From positions 8,791,269 to 8,855,268 of the forward strand of contig CM040440.1 of the NCBI GenBank assembly GCA_022749755.1: a DNA stretch of 64,000 bases, in the 5' to 3' direction. Positions 24,837 through 36,589 of this stretch are shown here, one piece after another. How positions within the stretch are numbered: the first letter of the stretch is position 1; every line of letters starts with the position of its first letter. This stretch comes from Azadirachta indica (Eukaryota > Streptophyta > Magnoliopsida > Sapindales > Meliaceae). The translations under genes were made by a program, and so were the position numbers. The notes below the pieces were generated by a model, which saw only the letters and a program-made list of their open reading frames with translations, searched no databases and was not told where the DNA came from.

Positions 24837-27650
24837 ATGACAAATGATGATTATAAAGGTATGAGGTTAACTGTTAGATTTATGGGAGAAATATATGATT
24901 TAAGGTTGGCTGATCTAGAGTACATAAGTTTGGTTACCATTTACAATAAGTTGAGTGATGAAGTTTTTGATAGGGAGTTGTTAGTAGGGAAGAGATTTAA
25001 GGCATTTATGGTTATGTCAGGGGAGTTTGTGAGAACTGAGATTGTTACAGACATGCAGTTATTGGATTTGATCAAGAAATATAACTAGATGGAGTTATAT
25101 GATATGGAGTTAGAAGTTGAGTATTTGCCTTTAGGGATTATTACCCTTGATATACCAACTGAGCAACCAAAAGACCCTACCCTATATGTTCCTAATATAG
25201 CCAAAAGAAAACTTTTTGAAAGCCAAACTAAAGCCCATACAACAACACTTACTGAAGCCTATAAAACAACCCACACTACTGGCTAGACATCTAAACATAT
25301 AGCTCAACCTATAGCATCAAAAACCCTTAGACAAATCGAATAGATCCCAACCTATAATCTAGATACACTCTCACAAGAATCAAAAATTCATTCTTAGGTT
25401 GCTAACCCAACCCAACCTACATCAGCTGATCACAAAGCATATGAGACCACAACTTTTGATTCTATAGCCCTTGAACCCACCTCAGTTGAACCCCAACCTG
25501 TAAGCCCAAAGAACCTGAGAACACTGAACCTGATACATATAAATTTTAGCCCATATATGAGGAAAACAGTGGTAAACTAGATTACCACTAGCACTGCGTA
25601 CCAATAAAAGATGTTGATGATGAAGAAGTTAGGTAGAGTGATGATAAGACTGATAGTATAGATAGTAAAGCTAATAATATAGTTGATGTTGAAGTTGAGG
25701 GTGGAGGAAATGATGAAGAAGCTGCAAGTAGTGATAGTGATGTCTAATTATCTAACTACAACAGTGATGATAGAGATGAGGGCTTATTAACATCATCAGA
25801 TGAAGAAGTTTTAAACAAAAAAAGATGAAAAAGGTAAGGGTAGTAGGGAGAAAGATGTATAAAAGAGGTGCTGATAGGGAGATAAAATTTGAGATTGGTT
25901 ATGAATTTGCAACCATTGAAGTATTTAGGGCAAAGATAAAAGAATATGTTTTTAGGAATGGGTTTCAATTATTAAGGAAAAAAATTGAGAAGAGAAGGTT
26001 CATTAGATAGTACAAACATCTAAATTGCTCTTAGAGGATCTATGTTAGTCTATACAAAGGTGGTTTCACATTCATAATCAAGCAATTAAAAGATGAGCAT
26101 ACTTGTTTTGGTTACAATAAGAATAAGAAGTTCACTGAGGAATGGATTTCTTAATAATTTTAAGAAGTACTAACTTACAATCCAATAATGGGTGTTGAAG
26201 CAATGCGAGATGAGCTTGCACATAAGTTTAGAGTGCTTGTGTAGAAGAGAAAGTTGTATAGGGTAAAGAGAAGGGTATTATTCAAAACAAGTAGGGATTT
26301 TACACAAGCTTAAGCAAAATTACCATCGTACGCCAAAATACTAACTGAAAAAAATCCAAGGGTAATGGTGAAGATACAGATTTACTATGTAGGGTCTGAT
26401 ATGAGATTTAAAAGATTCTTTATTTCCTCTCTAGCCTTGAAGTATGAGTTTGTGAACAAGTGTCAGAGGTTTATAGGATTGGATGGATGTCATTTGAAAG
26501 GTCCACTGAAGGAGTACTATTATCTGTTGTGACATAAGATACAAACAGCGAAGTATTTCTAATCGCTGATTATATTTGTGAGAGTGAAAATTTAGAGTTG
26601 TGGAGTTGGTTCTTGGAATAATTAGGGGACTATTTGGGCATACAAAATGAGAAGGCAGCTACCTTCATGATAGACAGACAATAGGGGGTGATTGAGGAGG
26701 GGTTGGTTAACCATTAGGGTGGTACCAAAGTTAGGCACTGTTCATGACATATTTGTGCCAATATGCGAAGTAAATGGCTTACAGTGGTGTTAATGGACTT
26801 GTTTTGGGCAATAGCAAGGTTAACCACCAAATCAAATTTTACCAAATATATGGGCACGATCAAATTTGAGAAAAAAGAAATATATGATTGGTTAGTTAAA
26901 ATCCCACCCCACTTTTAGTCTAAGCATGCATTCGATGATGATTTGATGTGTGGGTATGTTACAAATAACTTGATTAAGTCTTAGAACAATTGGCTTAGTG
27001 ACTATAGAGTTAAACCTATACTTGCATTGTTAGAGTTCATAAGTAGGAAGGTAATGAAAAAAGATGCACGAGAGACTCACTGAAGTAAGAAGATGGAAGA
27101 GTGAATTGCCACTATATGTGCACAAGAAGATTGAGGCAGTAGCTAAGGTAGGAAGGTATTGTAGTGGTCATTTTAGCATCAGACACTAAGTTTGAAGTTT
27201 TACAATAAAGAAATAAGACATTTGTTGTTGATTTGGATAAAAAGACATATGATTGTGGAGTATATAAAGAGAGTAGACTGCCATGCAGTCATGTGTTACC
27301 GTGCATTACATATGTAGGGCATGAAGTTAATGATTATATGTCTAACAAGCTGAAAAGGGGAGTATATCTAACCACTTATGAGCAAAGTATTAAACCTCTC
27401 TCAAATCAGAGTGCCCGGCCCACTGTTAATGATTTCCATTTTAACCCACTTGAAGTGGTCCGAAAAGTTGGAAGGCCAAAATTAATGAGGAGGAAGGAGG
27501 TAACTAAGAAACAACAATAAAAAACCAATCTCAAGTATAGTATATGCAAACAAAATAGACATAATAAGAGATCGTGTCCAACCATTCCAGGCAACAGAAA
27601 ATGCTCGAGGACAGTAAGAGGCAATGTGGTATACTTTCTATTGGTTTCTT
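24837..27650 (+). pseudogene. MURA-like transposase, many nonsense codons
   Basis: Pieces in order. 24837-25088 encodes an 83-aa PB1-like N-terminal frame (MRLTVRFMGEIYDLRLADLEY). 25270-25750 is a low-complexity acidic/Thr-rich linker with several TAG codons. About 25870-26150 matches the MuDR DNA-binding domain (FEIGYEFATIEVFRAKIKEY, then KGGFTFIIKQLKDEHTC). 26440-26800 is the catalytic core: FIGLDGCHLKG carries the first Asp, and later ADYICESENLELWSWFLE and HICANMRSKW. 27233-27520 is the SWIM finger (CGVYKESRLPCSHVLP). About 27535-27590 is a zinc knuckle (CSICKQNRHNKRSCP). Most stops replace an expected Gln, Arg or Trp codon, consistent with C-to-T decay. No intact transposase can be made from it. 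Confidence 0.88.
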
Positions 27651-27699
27651 ATGCTTTCTGTTGGTTTTAACTTTTTTCATTAATGTGGGTTATTTTATT

Positions 27700-28620
27700 G
27701 GTTTTGTAGGTATGAGAGAGTCCATCAACTATACCACTAGCTGATGCTGCTCCTACTACACAAGCTAGCTCATTTATTAGAGTATGATATTATTTCTACT
27801 ATATACATGTTTGTTAATTTATGTTTTGAGTTTTTGTTCAGTTGGCATAATACGTATTTATTAAATTTAGTTATTTTGTGGTTTGGTAGGTAATACAAGA
27901 TTCATCAACTATTACTGCTACTACTGCTGCTTTACCTGAACAGGCTCCACCATCTATTGTTGTATGATTTGGGTTCTGCTGCATGAGGTTATATTTGCTA
28001 GTCTATGTTTGCTTTGCTTGCTTTTATTGTGGTCTAACTAATGACTTTTATCATTAAATTACAAATGATATTCTATGTTTAAAAGCATATTACTTTTGCT
28101 TGTTAATAAAGTAATGAGAATTATACATATATATTGGTTGGTAGTGGGCTTTGGTTACCTATTTGAGCAGATTGAACATGTATTTGTTGGATGAATTGGA
28201 TATAATTATTTAAAAATTAATCATGCAAACTTTTGAAAATAGTATTGCAACATGTGTTCATTAATTTCACGTTTTTTGTGTTTGACAGGCAAGAGATAGG
28301 TCATCAATATCATAATCCAATTATGTTGATCCAATTCCACAAGTTGCCTCATCTTTTAGTGTATCATTTTATTTGTGTTTTACGTTATTTCACTAGTTTA
28401 TTAATTTGTTTTGGAGTTATATGCTTGGTCGTTTATGTTATTATCATTAAGTTTTTATAGTTGTTTGTAGGTTGCTTCAAGAAGGGGCAACATATCACAA
28501 AGACTAAGAAAGGCACCAACAAAAGGAAGGAGGACAATAATAAGAAGAGGAAGAAATGCAAATCTATAGAGATCTCCATATTAGCATTAAAGTGGAGTAA
28601 TGGCTATAATTTTTAGTTTT
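27700..28620 (+). other. 3' part of the MULE with repeated short exon-like blocks
   Basis: At least two similar blocks follow a TTTTGTAGGTA or GGTAGGTAA motif and encode SSTIPLADAAPTTQAS and SSTITATTAALPEQAP. They are spaced about 185 bp apart and separated by T-rich intron-like DNA. A further block near 28288 is weaker. They probably represent duplicated C-terminal exons of the transposase gene. Confidence 0.45.
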
Positions 28621-29521
28621 TTGGGGTTAGTCTTTATGGTTGTGAATTAACTTTTGCCAACACGTATGTTTTAACATTTTTGGCAAACATATTTGACATT
28701 TGATGAATTGTGAATTTGGCTGACCATTGCATTACTCTTTCACAGATTCTTGGACATCAATAGCCATAGATTAAATGTAACTACAATTACAATGACAAGC
28801 TTTCTAATTATTGTAACATTTTCTTTAATCCTCTTCAATTTATTATCGTTTATTGAGAAATAGATATTAGTTTGCACATCAGGTTTAGCATCTATTGTAT
28901 GGTTGAAGTTGCTTTCTTCATCATGTGTTTGTGTTTTGTTTGTTTGTGTTTGTTAAAAAAATCATGTTGTTGACATTGATATCATTTGCATCCGGATTCC
29001 ACCAATTGAACCATGAACATTTCCCTGCTTTGCAAGTAAAAAAAAAAATTGTTTGAGTTGTTAGTTGTTTTAGATATCTTAATGCTAGCCCTCTTATGAC
29101 AAAAACAATATTTATTTCTAAATTTTATACCTGCACCATTTAATTTAAATTTTTGGAATAAAACACTCATTTTAGGAAGAAAATGAGAGATTTTTTGGGA
29201 TTTGTGTTTGCTTAGATATTGAAAGAATGGGTTTTCGTTTGCATGGACAGTGCAAGAAACAATTTGGGTGCTGGAAATCATTTATATTGTTTGATTCAAT
29301 GGTCGGAAAAAAAAAGGGTCACTTTTCAAGTCAATGCAAAATTACATGTGTACCCTTATAGTATTCATTAATAAATATATTCATTTAAGGGCATATTTGT
29401 TATTATTTTCCTATATATGGTTTGTACCGAAACAGGCCATTGTTTAATAATTGAAAAAGGGTATTATTGTTATTTTATTAGTCAAAGGTGGTCAGAGCAT
29501 AAGGGAATGAAAAAAAATATC

Positions 29522-29606
29522 AGAAGGGATATCATTGACAAATATTTTTAATTTGAAGATCTTATTGATAATAACTTTAAAAGGATAGTCCATTTGTTAT
29601 TTATCC
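29522..29606 (-). repeat. Right terminal inverted repeat of the MULE
   Basis: Imperfect inverted counterpart of 23769-23856; see the element entry. Confidence 0.75.
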
Positions 29607-29615
29607 TTTAATAAT
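29607..29615. repeat. Right target-site duplication of the Mutator-like element
   Basis: TTTAATAAT, one mismatch from TTAAATAAT at 23760-23768. Confidence 0.65.
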
Positions 29616-29654
29616 TATAAGTATTCTTCAGCTAACTTTTGTATATATAACGAG

Positions 29655-30080
29655 ATGTCAACTTAACTTATATTTTGAAGTTCAAAGTCATTTTTAAATT
29701 TAGTACAACGAAACATTTGAATCTCTTCTTTTATTCAAACTAAATAAATATTTTTGTTATGAATATATTAACTAACATAACAATTCTTTAAGAGTCTTTT
29801 TCAATTGTGATGGAGTCTTTTTTTACTATAAAAATAGCTCGAAATGACAAATAGCAAAATCTTTTAAAATGACTCTCAAAATTAACTTTTTATTCAAATT
29901 TTAATTTAAAAAAATACCTTTTACCCCATTAAACATGCCTGTACATTTTTCCAAAATATATTCTAACCTTATTCTGTCAGTATTTAATTTAGCAGTCAAA
30001 CTCGAGAGACAATAGGTAGACGGTTTTCAATAATTTCCAAACTCCACTTTCAACATAAGTTTTGTTTAGGGATATTATCA
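29655..30080. repeat. Right copy of the divergent direct repeat
   Basis: Same orientation and block order as 22550-23050, with gaps. It starts about 40 bp beyond the MULE target duplication. No LTR ends (TG...CA), primer site or polyprotein were seen, so I do not call these LTRs. Confidence 0.65.
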
Positions 30081-30696
30081 TTTTCCTTCCACAAGATTTA
30101 AGGATTCATCACTTAGATAGCAAAAATTCGAAAATAGGCACTTACATTCCCTCTTAACATGACTCTGTTATAAGAATTTTAATGAAATCTTATACAATTA
30201 CTTATTCATCATTCTTCTTAAAAATTAATTACACATTCAATTATTATTATGAATAAAAATTAAATAAAAATTAATGATTGATTTAAATGGTTAGTAAAAT
30301 AACTTTTAGTAGAATAAATGACTACAATCATCATTAGATCTACCGCCATCATCTTCACTAGCACAGTTTACCACTAGCATCATCCACCCATCAAAATCAC
30401 CTCCATTACAGTTGCTAACCAATCATCAAAATCTTCTTCATTATTCCCAACATCATCACTCGCCAAATAGATAAAAGGTATTGGATGGAAAATTAAAAAC
30501 TACATTAAGGCCAACAATTTTAGAAAAAATTTGAGATTCAAAAAAATCGATCATTGAGAAGTTAAAAAATTCACCAGATAGAACTTATGTTCCCGAAGCA
30601 AAAAGAATCATAAAATTTTTTTCTAAAACTTCAAATCACCCAAAATCAAATAAACTATAACTAAAATTATTATTCGCTCAAAAGATGAAATTAACA
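30081..30696. other. Intergenic spacer
   Basis: AT-rich DNA between the direct repeat and the hAT-type MITE. No supported gene. Confidence 0.4.
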
Positions 30697-31137
30697 CAGG
30701 AGTGGGCAAAAAAACTCAAGACATCCAAAAAATTGGATAAGATTGAATCAAAACCGATAGGTTCAGTTCTGTTTTATTTTTTATTCAGTTTTGTCGATTT
30801 GGTTCTAAATATTAAAAAATAGAATTTTTTTAATTTGATTTCGATGTTAACTTAAGAAATTTAGATTAAACTGAAAATATTTTTTAATACATTTTATTAT
30901 CAAAATAATATTGTTTTGTATATATTTAATATTAAAACGACGATGTTTTATAAATATTTAAAAAAAAAGTAAAAATTTGAATAATTGAATCAAATCATAT
31001 CAAAATGACAGTAGCTTTAAAATAAGTTTGGTTTAGTTTATATTTTTATCCAATTTTATTATGGTTCTAAAAGGTAAAAACCTAAATTTTTTTAATCCAA
31101 TTCGGTTTTGGCGAAACCTAAACCATGCTAGTCCCTA
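30697..31137. mobile_element. hAT-type non-autonomous element (MITE), 441 bp
   Basis: The left end reads CAGGAGTGGGCAAA. The right end, reverse-complemented, reads TAGGGACTAGCATGG. Both fit degenerate hAT ends (C/TAGGGGTGGGCA). The flanks are AATTAACA at 30689-30696 and AATCAACA at 31138-31145, an 8-bp duplication with one mismatch, which is the hAT length. The interior is AT-rich with GGTTCAGTT/GGTTTAGTT motifs common in plant hAT MITEs and has no open frame. Confidence 0.72.
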
Positions 31138-32374
31138 AATCAACATATATCTACTATTAAATATAAAAAAAAATCTTAAAAATTAATAATGATGAAAAAT
31201 TAAAGCTGTAATAAAAATAATTAAAAAATTACACAATTACACTTATAAATTTTATAACAAATTAATATTAATATAAAAAAATTATAAAGCATAGTTATGA
31301 TTTGAGATTTTGAGAAAGTAGGATTATTAAAGTTTTCACAAATGGCGGCTTGTTCGACGACTTGACAATGACAAGGACTTTTAATTTGATCTACAATCTT
31401 TAATTAGCAAGAGAAAAAATCGACAAAAGTTTGTGATGATTGGACAAGTGATCGAAGAGGAGGCTTACTGTGAATGCGGGTGATACTGCTGTAAGAGGAT
31501 AACAATGGGATGTTGGTGCCACAATTTGAGAGGAGACGCAGAAGAGAGAGATGAGGATGATAATGAGATCGGAGATGAGATAAGGATCAAAGGTCTAGGT
31601 CTGGGTCGGGTTGAATAGGTTTTTTTTTTTTTTTTTTTTTGTTTTTTTTAATGGTGATAAAAGGAATTATGAATATTTATTTTATTTTTGTTTATATTAA
31701 TAATTGAATAAATTTTTTTATTTTTATTTGATTACCAGTTATATTTTTTATTTATTAAATGACCAAAACACCATGTATTTTGTAACAGTGTGATAAGTCC
31801 ATTGGAGGTCAGTGCCTAGTTTTACATTTATGTCATCTTCGTGATAAATTCCTGGATTTGAGGGGAGGAAAGTGAATATCCCTTATCTTTATTTGCCTAA
31901 ACTCATTTTTTCGTGGGATGATTATAATTTGTAGAACTAAACTCCGACATAAACCACCCGAATTCATACAAATAATTAATTTCAGAGTTGGCTGTATTCA
32001 TTCAATTCACGCAATTAGCATTTAAGATTTTCCTAGATGACTTATAATAATCATTAATTAGTACAAAGGCACCGAGGCCTTATATCCTTTTTGGCCTACA
32101 ATTATATATATATATATATATATAACATTAAAAATCCTCAACTGCCAGATCAATTTTGCCTTACCAAAGGGAATCATCTCAGGATAGACCATATCAAATT
32201 TTACACTCTTCTTACATTTTAGTGTTTCAAAACACAACTAAATTTTAAAACCAAAAAGAAAAAAAATTGTCAAAAACAAATCCGGCTAGGAAAAACAACT
32301 AAGCTTCATATAATCTACGGAAAGTGACACTAATCAGCCACAGGCCTCATCATATCATTCTCTTTGTCGTCACT
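31138..32374. other. Intergenic spacer with simple repeats
   Basis: It contains a long T run (31620-31641), an (AT)n tract (about 32104-32124) and the calnexin 3' UTR from roughly 32100. A less AT-rich stretch near 31340-31615 (GAGGAGGCTTACTG, GGTCTGGGTCGGG) looks gene-like in composition, but I find no supported frame. Confidence 0.45.
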
Positions 32375-35210
32375 TTAATTGTCACGTCTCCTCCGCCGGG
32401 CAGGAGCAGCGTTTTCTTCCTTCTCTGTTTCCTCCTCCTTTTCATCACTGTTCTCTTCTTTGCTGGAACTGCTCTCGGCGGCAGCTGCTGTGTTTTTCGG
32501 TTCTACTTTTGCCTCCTGAAAATGGTGAACAAATTGTATTGAGACAAGAAGTATTAACATGAGTCCCAAGTTCTGACAGTGAAATAAAACAACACAGTGC
32601 AAATTAAATGGAGACTCAGAAACTAACCTTCTTTCCACCAAATACGATCTTGTAGATAATTGTGAGGATCACCACCACAACAGAGATGAGGATCCCAATT
32701 GTCAGGTTTGGTTGTTTCTCTGCCTTTTCAAGTACATCCTATAAGACGAAAAAGCTCCAACTTAAGGTAACAATCATATACTATCAATGAATTTCACAAA
32801 AACTACAGAAAATAGCCTGCCAACTTACGTGAATCTTAAGCTTGTATGTGTCCAAGAAAGGAATATCCGCAACCTTGTACAAGATATCAAAAACCTTCTT
32901 CTGCAGAAAAGACATTAAACATTAGGATAAAAAAATAATGATCATACAAAAGCATTAAGTATCGGTGGCTGCTCAACCCATTACCTGGAAACCTGAAAGG
33001 CCATCTGAACCAGCAGCAGCAGCTTCCTCAGCCTTTTGTTTCTCTTTCTCAACATCATACTTCGGCTTCCATGCGGTCAGTTGGTATGTTGTTGCAACCT
33101 TCTCATCCTTGGCAATCAAAATATTGTCAAACAAAATACCATCTTGCATTGTCCAGATCTCAATACCCACAGCAGCAATGGGCTCAAAGTCAGGTTTGTC
33201 AAGCTCAAAGTAATTAGGGTTGGGAATCTGCCGAGGCTTCCAAATACCCTTGTAATTAGGGTTGTCAATAAATGGGGCACTCCATTTACCCTTGTAGGCA
33301 GGATTCCTTTTCATTGGCCTCTTCCACTCACCACATCCAGGGGCTGCTTCACACTTTGGGTTATCAATTTTTGGGGCTTCCCATTCACCATCCTCCTCGT
33401 CATCCCAATCTTCTGGTTTTGTTGCTTCAGGGTCATCTATTTCCTCAGGCTCATCATCTAGCCATCCCTCAGGTTTCACAGCTTCCTCATCTTCAATTTC
33501 CATGGGTGCATCCTCATCCCAATCGTCTGGCTTAACAGCATCAGGGTCTGGGATCTTTGCTCTCTCATCCCAATCCTCGGGTTTCTTGTCATCTGGATCA
33601 GGAATTGTCTTATCAGGAATGAGTGGAGGTTCAAAATCATCAGGAGAGAGGAAATTTGCCTTCTTCTTCTCCTCTCCATCAATCAAAATTCTCAACTCAT
33701 TATCAGGTTTCAAGATGGCAGTGTAGATATGAGTCAGTTTGTCGGAGGGGACAGAGGGTGGGGACTTAAGGTGGTGTTCAACATACTCTCCACTCTTGGG
33801 ATTCTTATGCTTCAGAATAAAGTGCACCTTGTTTGTGGCACCACATTTATCAGGACCAAACATAATAGAATAGGGAGCCTCATTGTCAAACTCCTTAGCT
33901 ATCCATCCAGCTTCCTGGGGGCGCAGATATTTCAGGTATGCGCCACCACATTCAAGCCCATTCTGGAGGCGAACCTCGTACTGCAGAACAACAGTACCAT
34001 CCTTGAGACTCAAGGGCTGATCAAGCTCCTTCACTATGGCGTACTTCCTTGCCTTCTCACTTACAAGAAGGCCATGATCCTCATGTCCCTCACTCTTTGA
34101 GTGCTTCCACACACCTACAACCCAGAAAACACTTCAACATAAATTGCAAGCTCAAACCTAATTATGTACACTAAAAGATGAAAAGTTTGTGATAAAGAGC
34201 CCTTGCACATAAAATATATATTTGGGCCTAGGAATTAGTTATATGGCATTTAATGCAGTTCCAGACAAGAATAATTGTTTGCAGAAAATATTAAAAAGAA
34301 GTTTCAAAAAGATTACAAAAAGAAATGTGATCTAAAAAACCTAACTTACACCATGCTACAAGAAGGGACTATTTTACCTGCATGATCTATTACATCCTAA
34401 CATCTCAAAATCAGCCAAACATGTTTAATACCACAACCAGCCCAAACTCTGAACTAGCACCTAGAGACAATAACAACCAAAAGCTAACACTTAAATTGAC
34501 TTATAACATGAGCACCAGCAAAATGCTCACATTCAACACGCCAACTAAATCAATCTCCATGTGTCAACAAATTTAATAAGCATCACACAACCTAACACAT
34601 TCACAAAATGTAAATCTAAAACAATTAAGTACACAGAAACACCGTTCTTTAATCCCAGCTCTCAATGAAACGTCTAGCTTAAAAATAAAGATTATCCAAT
34701 CCAAATAGAGCCCACAATTACTGTAAATACATAATATTATTCCTATAAAACAAAATCTACAACACTATCTGAGCATGAACAAATATCTTCAAAAATCTAT
34801 TCACACGCATCGAACTTCATAGAACTTCAAACAAAATTTGTTATACCAATCAGCCATTCATTCAACTTCCCATAACTTAGAAAAGATACAAATACCAACA
34901 ACAGCTATTATTCCTTTAACATTATCAATACAGATCCAGAACTTAAAAATACAAGCTCACCTTGGTACTCATCTTTCTGAGAAACGATCCACCTTCCATC
35001 GAATGACTCGTCAAAGGAATCGTAAAAGATCTGAAACGTGGCATCATCAGAACCGTATGTTGACAAAAAAAGCGCGAGCATTAATTACAGAGTAGAAACA
35101 CAAAGAACGAGAAAATATCTACATACCGTGGCATCATTAGAAGCGGAGATCAGCTGAAATGAAACAAAAGCTGCGAACAGCAGAAGAGCGAACCGCAGAG
35201 AAACAGCCAT
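32375..35210 (-). CDS. CNX1: Calnexin (ER membrane lectin chaperone)
   Basis: Minus-strand exons: 35127-35210, 34961-35030, 32985-34114, 32829-32900, 32628-32738, 32375-32515. All junctions are GT-AG and in frame, giving 535 aa (Arabidopsis CNX1 is about 530). A signal peptide covers residues 1-24 (ending LISAS). The lectin domain includes [10 protein letters not shown] and FGPDKCG. The proline-rich P-domain hairpin has type 1 repeats ([13 protein letters not shown] and three relatives) and type 2 repeats ([22 protein letters not shown]). A transmembrane helix lies near 464-484 ([14 protein letters not shown]). The acidic cytosolic tail ends RRRRRDN, a basic ER-retention type. Calnexin binds monoglucosylated glycoproteins in the ER lumen and helps them fold. 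The promoter carries an ERSE-like site. Confidence 0.97.
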
Positions 35211-35293
35211 CTCTGCTTTGAGTTAACCTTGCTTCGGTGATCTCAGAATCTAAATCTAACTCCAAGTACTAATCTAACCCTTCATTTTTACAT

Positions 35294-35302
35294 GTTATAT
35301 AG
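35294..35302 (-). promoter_or_regulatory. TATA box of the calnexin gene
   Basis: CTATATAAC on the minus strand, about 85 bp upstream of the calnexin ATG, a normal plant distance allowing a short leader. Confidence 0.65.
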
Positions 35303-35335
35303 ATCTTTCTGGAGACTGACATCGATTTGTTTCGT

Positions 35336-35384
35336 CCAATGAAAAACGTCGCCACGCGAGATTGTCCAATCGTTGCTCGCCACA
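35336..35384. promoter_or_regulatory. ERSE-like ER-stress elements in the calnexin promoter
   Basis: At 35366-35384 the plus strand reads CCAAT, nine bases, then CCACA: one mismatch from the ER stress response element CCAAT-N9-CCACG. At 35336-35356 a second CCAAT is followed after 11 bases by a perfect CCACG. Both lie 35-90 bp upstream of the TATA box. Plant calnexin genes are known unfolded-protein-response targets, so the placement is sensible, but spacing or a base is off in each copy. Confidence 0.5.
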
Positions 35385-35399
35385 TCAGCGGCTCCACCT

Positions 35400-36300
35400 A
35401 TTCCACTCTTTTATTAATGTGCGTGTGTGTACAGAAATGAGACTTCTTAGTCAACTGTTTCGTGTTGGACCCGTTCACATTTGTATCGCATGGCCCTTTT
35501 ACTGTGGCCCAAAATAGGCCCATTATCAAAAGGGCCATTTCCGGATTATTCCCTGATGTTTTGATAATTATCGGTTTACCTCTAACACTTTTGAAAATAA
35601 GCAAGAGCTGCTAATTTTAGAATTTGATATTAAATTTATTCGATTATCGTTTTTGTGAAGGAAAAATTGACAATACTTAGTAGGATTCTCAGTTTAAATA
35701 TTTATAAATTGATATAAAACTGATTAAAACCAAATGTACAAATCCTAACATCAGTATCTTTTTTATTTCATATTTTGTTTTTGTTTTTGTATTTTTCAGT
35801 TTCACCAACCAATCACCATAACCAAAAATCAAACTAAACCCTAATCCCTAATAATTTATAATTTCACTAATTCCTCCTTACAAAATCATATTCTTGTAGC
35901 ATTGCTTACTGATTCCCTGTGCAACTGAAATGAACTGACAAATTCCCACCCCTAACTTGTAAGATCGTTTTCTAGAATTAACATCTATCTCCAGATCATG
36001 CATCTCTCTAGTTCTAGTTCAAGCATACTATAAATTAACGAGTACTTCAAATTAAGTTTTGTTACTGGGTATTTATGGTTCCAATAATTAATGTACGTAT
36101 TCTTACATTAGGGTTGATAATTATACATCTTCATTAATATGTATAAGCACGAGTTAGTTATAGCCCTAGTTAATAGAAATAATTAAATTGAAGAATCTTA
36201 CGGGAAACTAGTGACCTATACAATGCACCAAATCAACTTTAAATTTACATACGTACCTTTAATCTAATAGAGTAGAGTGCTTCATTATATAGCTGCTGCG
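35400..36300. other. Spacer between calnexin and the MIR477 cluster
   Basis: AT-rich, with no supported gene. It marks the left limit of the duplicated microRNA region. Confidence 0.4.
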
Positions 36301-36436
36301 AGAGAACGTTTTCGGAACTTTCTCGCCTCAACGGCGCCTTCTGGATCACAAGACTGATTAATATATAGCTTAGCTATCAAGCAAGAAAGATATATGTAGC
36401 CGTAGAGGGAGAGAGTTCAGAGAACATTGGCCCTCA
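36301..36436 (-). ncRNA. MIR477: MIR477-like hairpin, type B1
   Basis: The arms 36301-36348 and about 36390-36436 pair imperfectly. Read on the minus strand, the 5' arm at 36396-36416 holds CTCTCTCCCTCTACGGCTAC, close to the CTCTCCCTCAAGGGCTTC form of miR477. The opposite strand gives a poorer match. A minus-strand TATA box lies at 36531-36539, about 115 bp upstream of the candidate mature region. It is the most divergent B copy in its predicted mature part. This is the last hairpin before calnexin. Confidence 0.72.
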
Positions 36437-36530
36437 AAATTCTCTGTATATATATGCAACCTGCTGAATCATATATTTTCCCTTTGATTATGTGTAATAT
36501 AAAGCAAGCTAGCAGAAAGAGATGACTAGG

Positions 36531-36539
36531 TTTATATAT
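36531..36539 (-). promoter_or_regulatory. TATA box upstream of MIR477 B1
   Basis: ATATATAAAC on the minus strand, in the same relative place as in the other hairpin genes. Confidence 0.55.
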
Positions 36540-36567
36540 GTTCGTAGCTTTTCTTTCTGTTCAATAT

Positions 36568-36589
36568 TTATTTATTTATTTATTTATTT
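36568..36589. repeat. (TTTA)n microsatellite
   Basis: About five TTTA units in a row. Confidence 0.9.

Larger units (their letters stand above)
23769..29606. mobile_element. Decayed Mutator-like DNA transposon (MULE), about 5.8 kb
   Basis: The ends 23769-23856 and 29522-29606 are imperfect terminal inverted repeats of about 85 bp. Reverse-complementing the right end gives, in the same order as the left end, blocks such as CAATAAG versus TAATAAG, AAAAATATTTGTCA versus AAAAATATTTATCA, and a T-rich stretch ending CATTC or CGTTC. A 9-bp near-perfect target duplication flanks the element. Inside, plus-strand segments match MURA-type transposase pieces: an N-terminal PB1-like frame, a MuDR DNA-binding domain, a DDE core fragment, a SWIM zinc finger and a zinc knuckle. 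All are broken by stop codons. The element is therefore non-functional by itself, though its ends might still be recognised by a transposase from elsewhere. Confidence 0.88.

Noticed and set aside
24837..25088. Independent host gene for the PB1-like frame
   Set aside because: It lies inside the MULE ends and precedes transposase pieces in the usual order.
22550..30080. LTR retrotransposon bounded by the direct repeats
   Set aside because: No TG...CA ends, primer site, polypurine tract or Gag-Pol frames; the interior is a MULE with its own ends and target duplication.
33272..34100. Plus-strand frames over calnexin
   Set aside because: Antisense shadows of the long calnexin exon 3.
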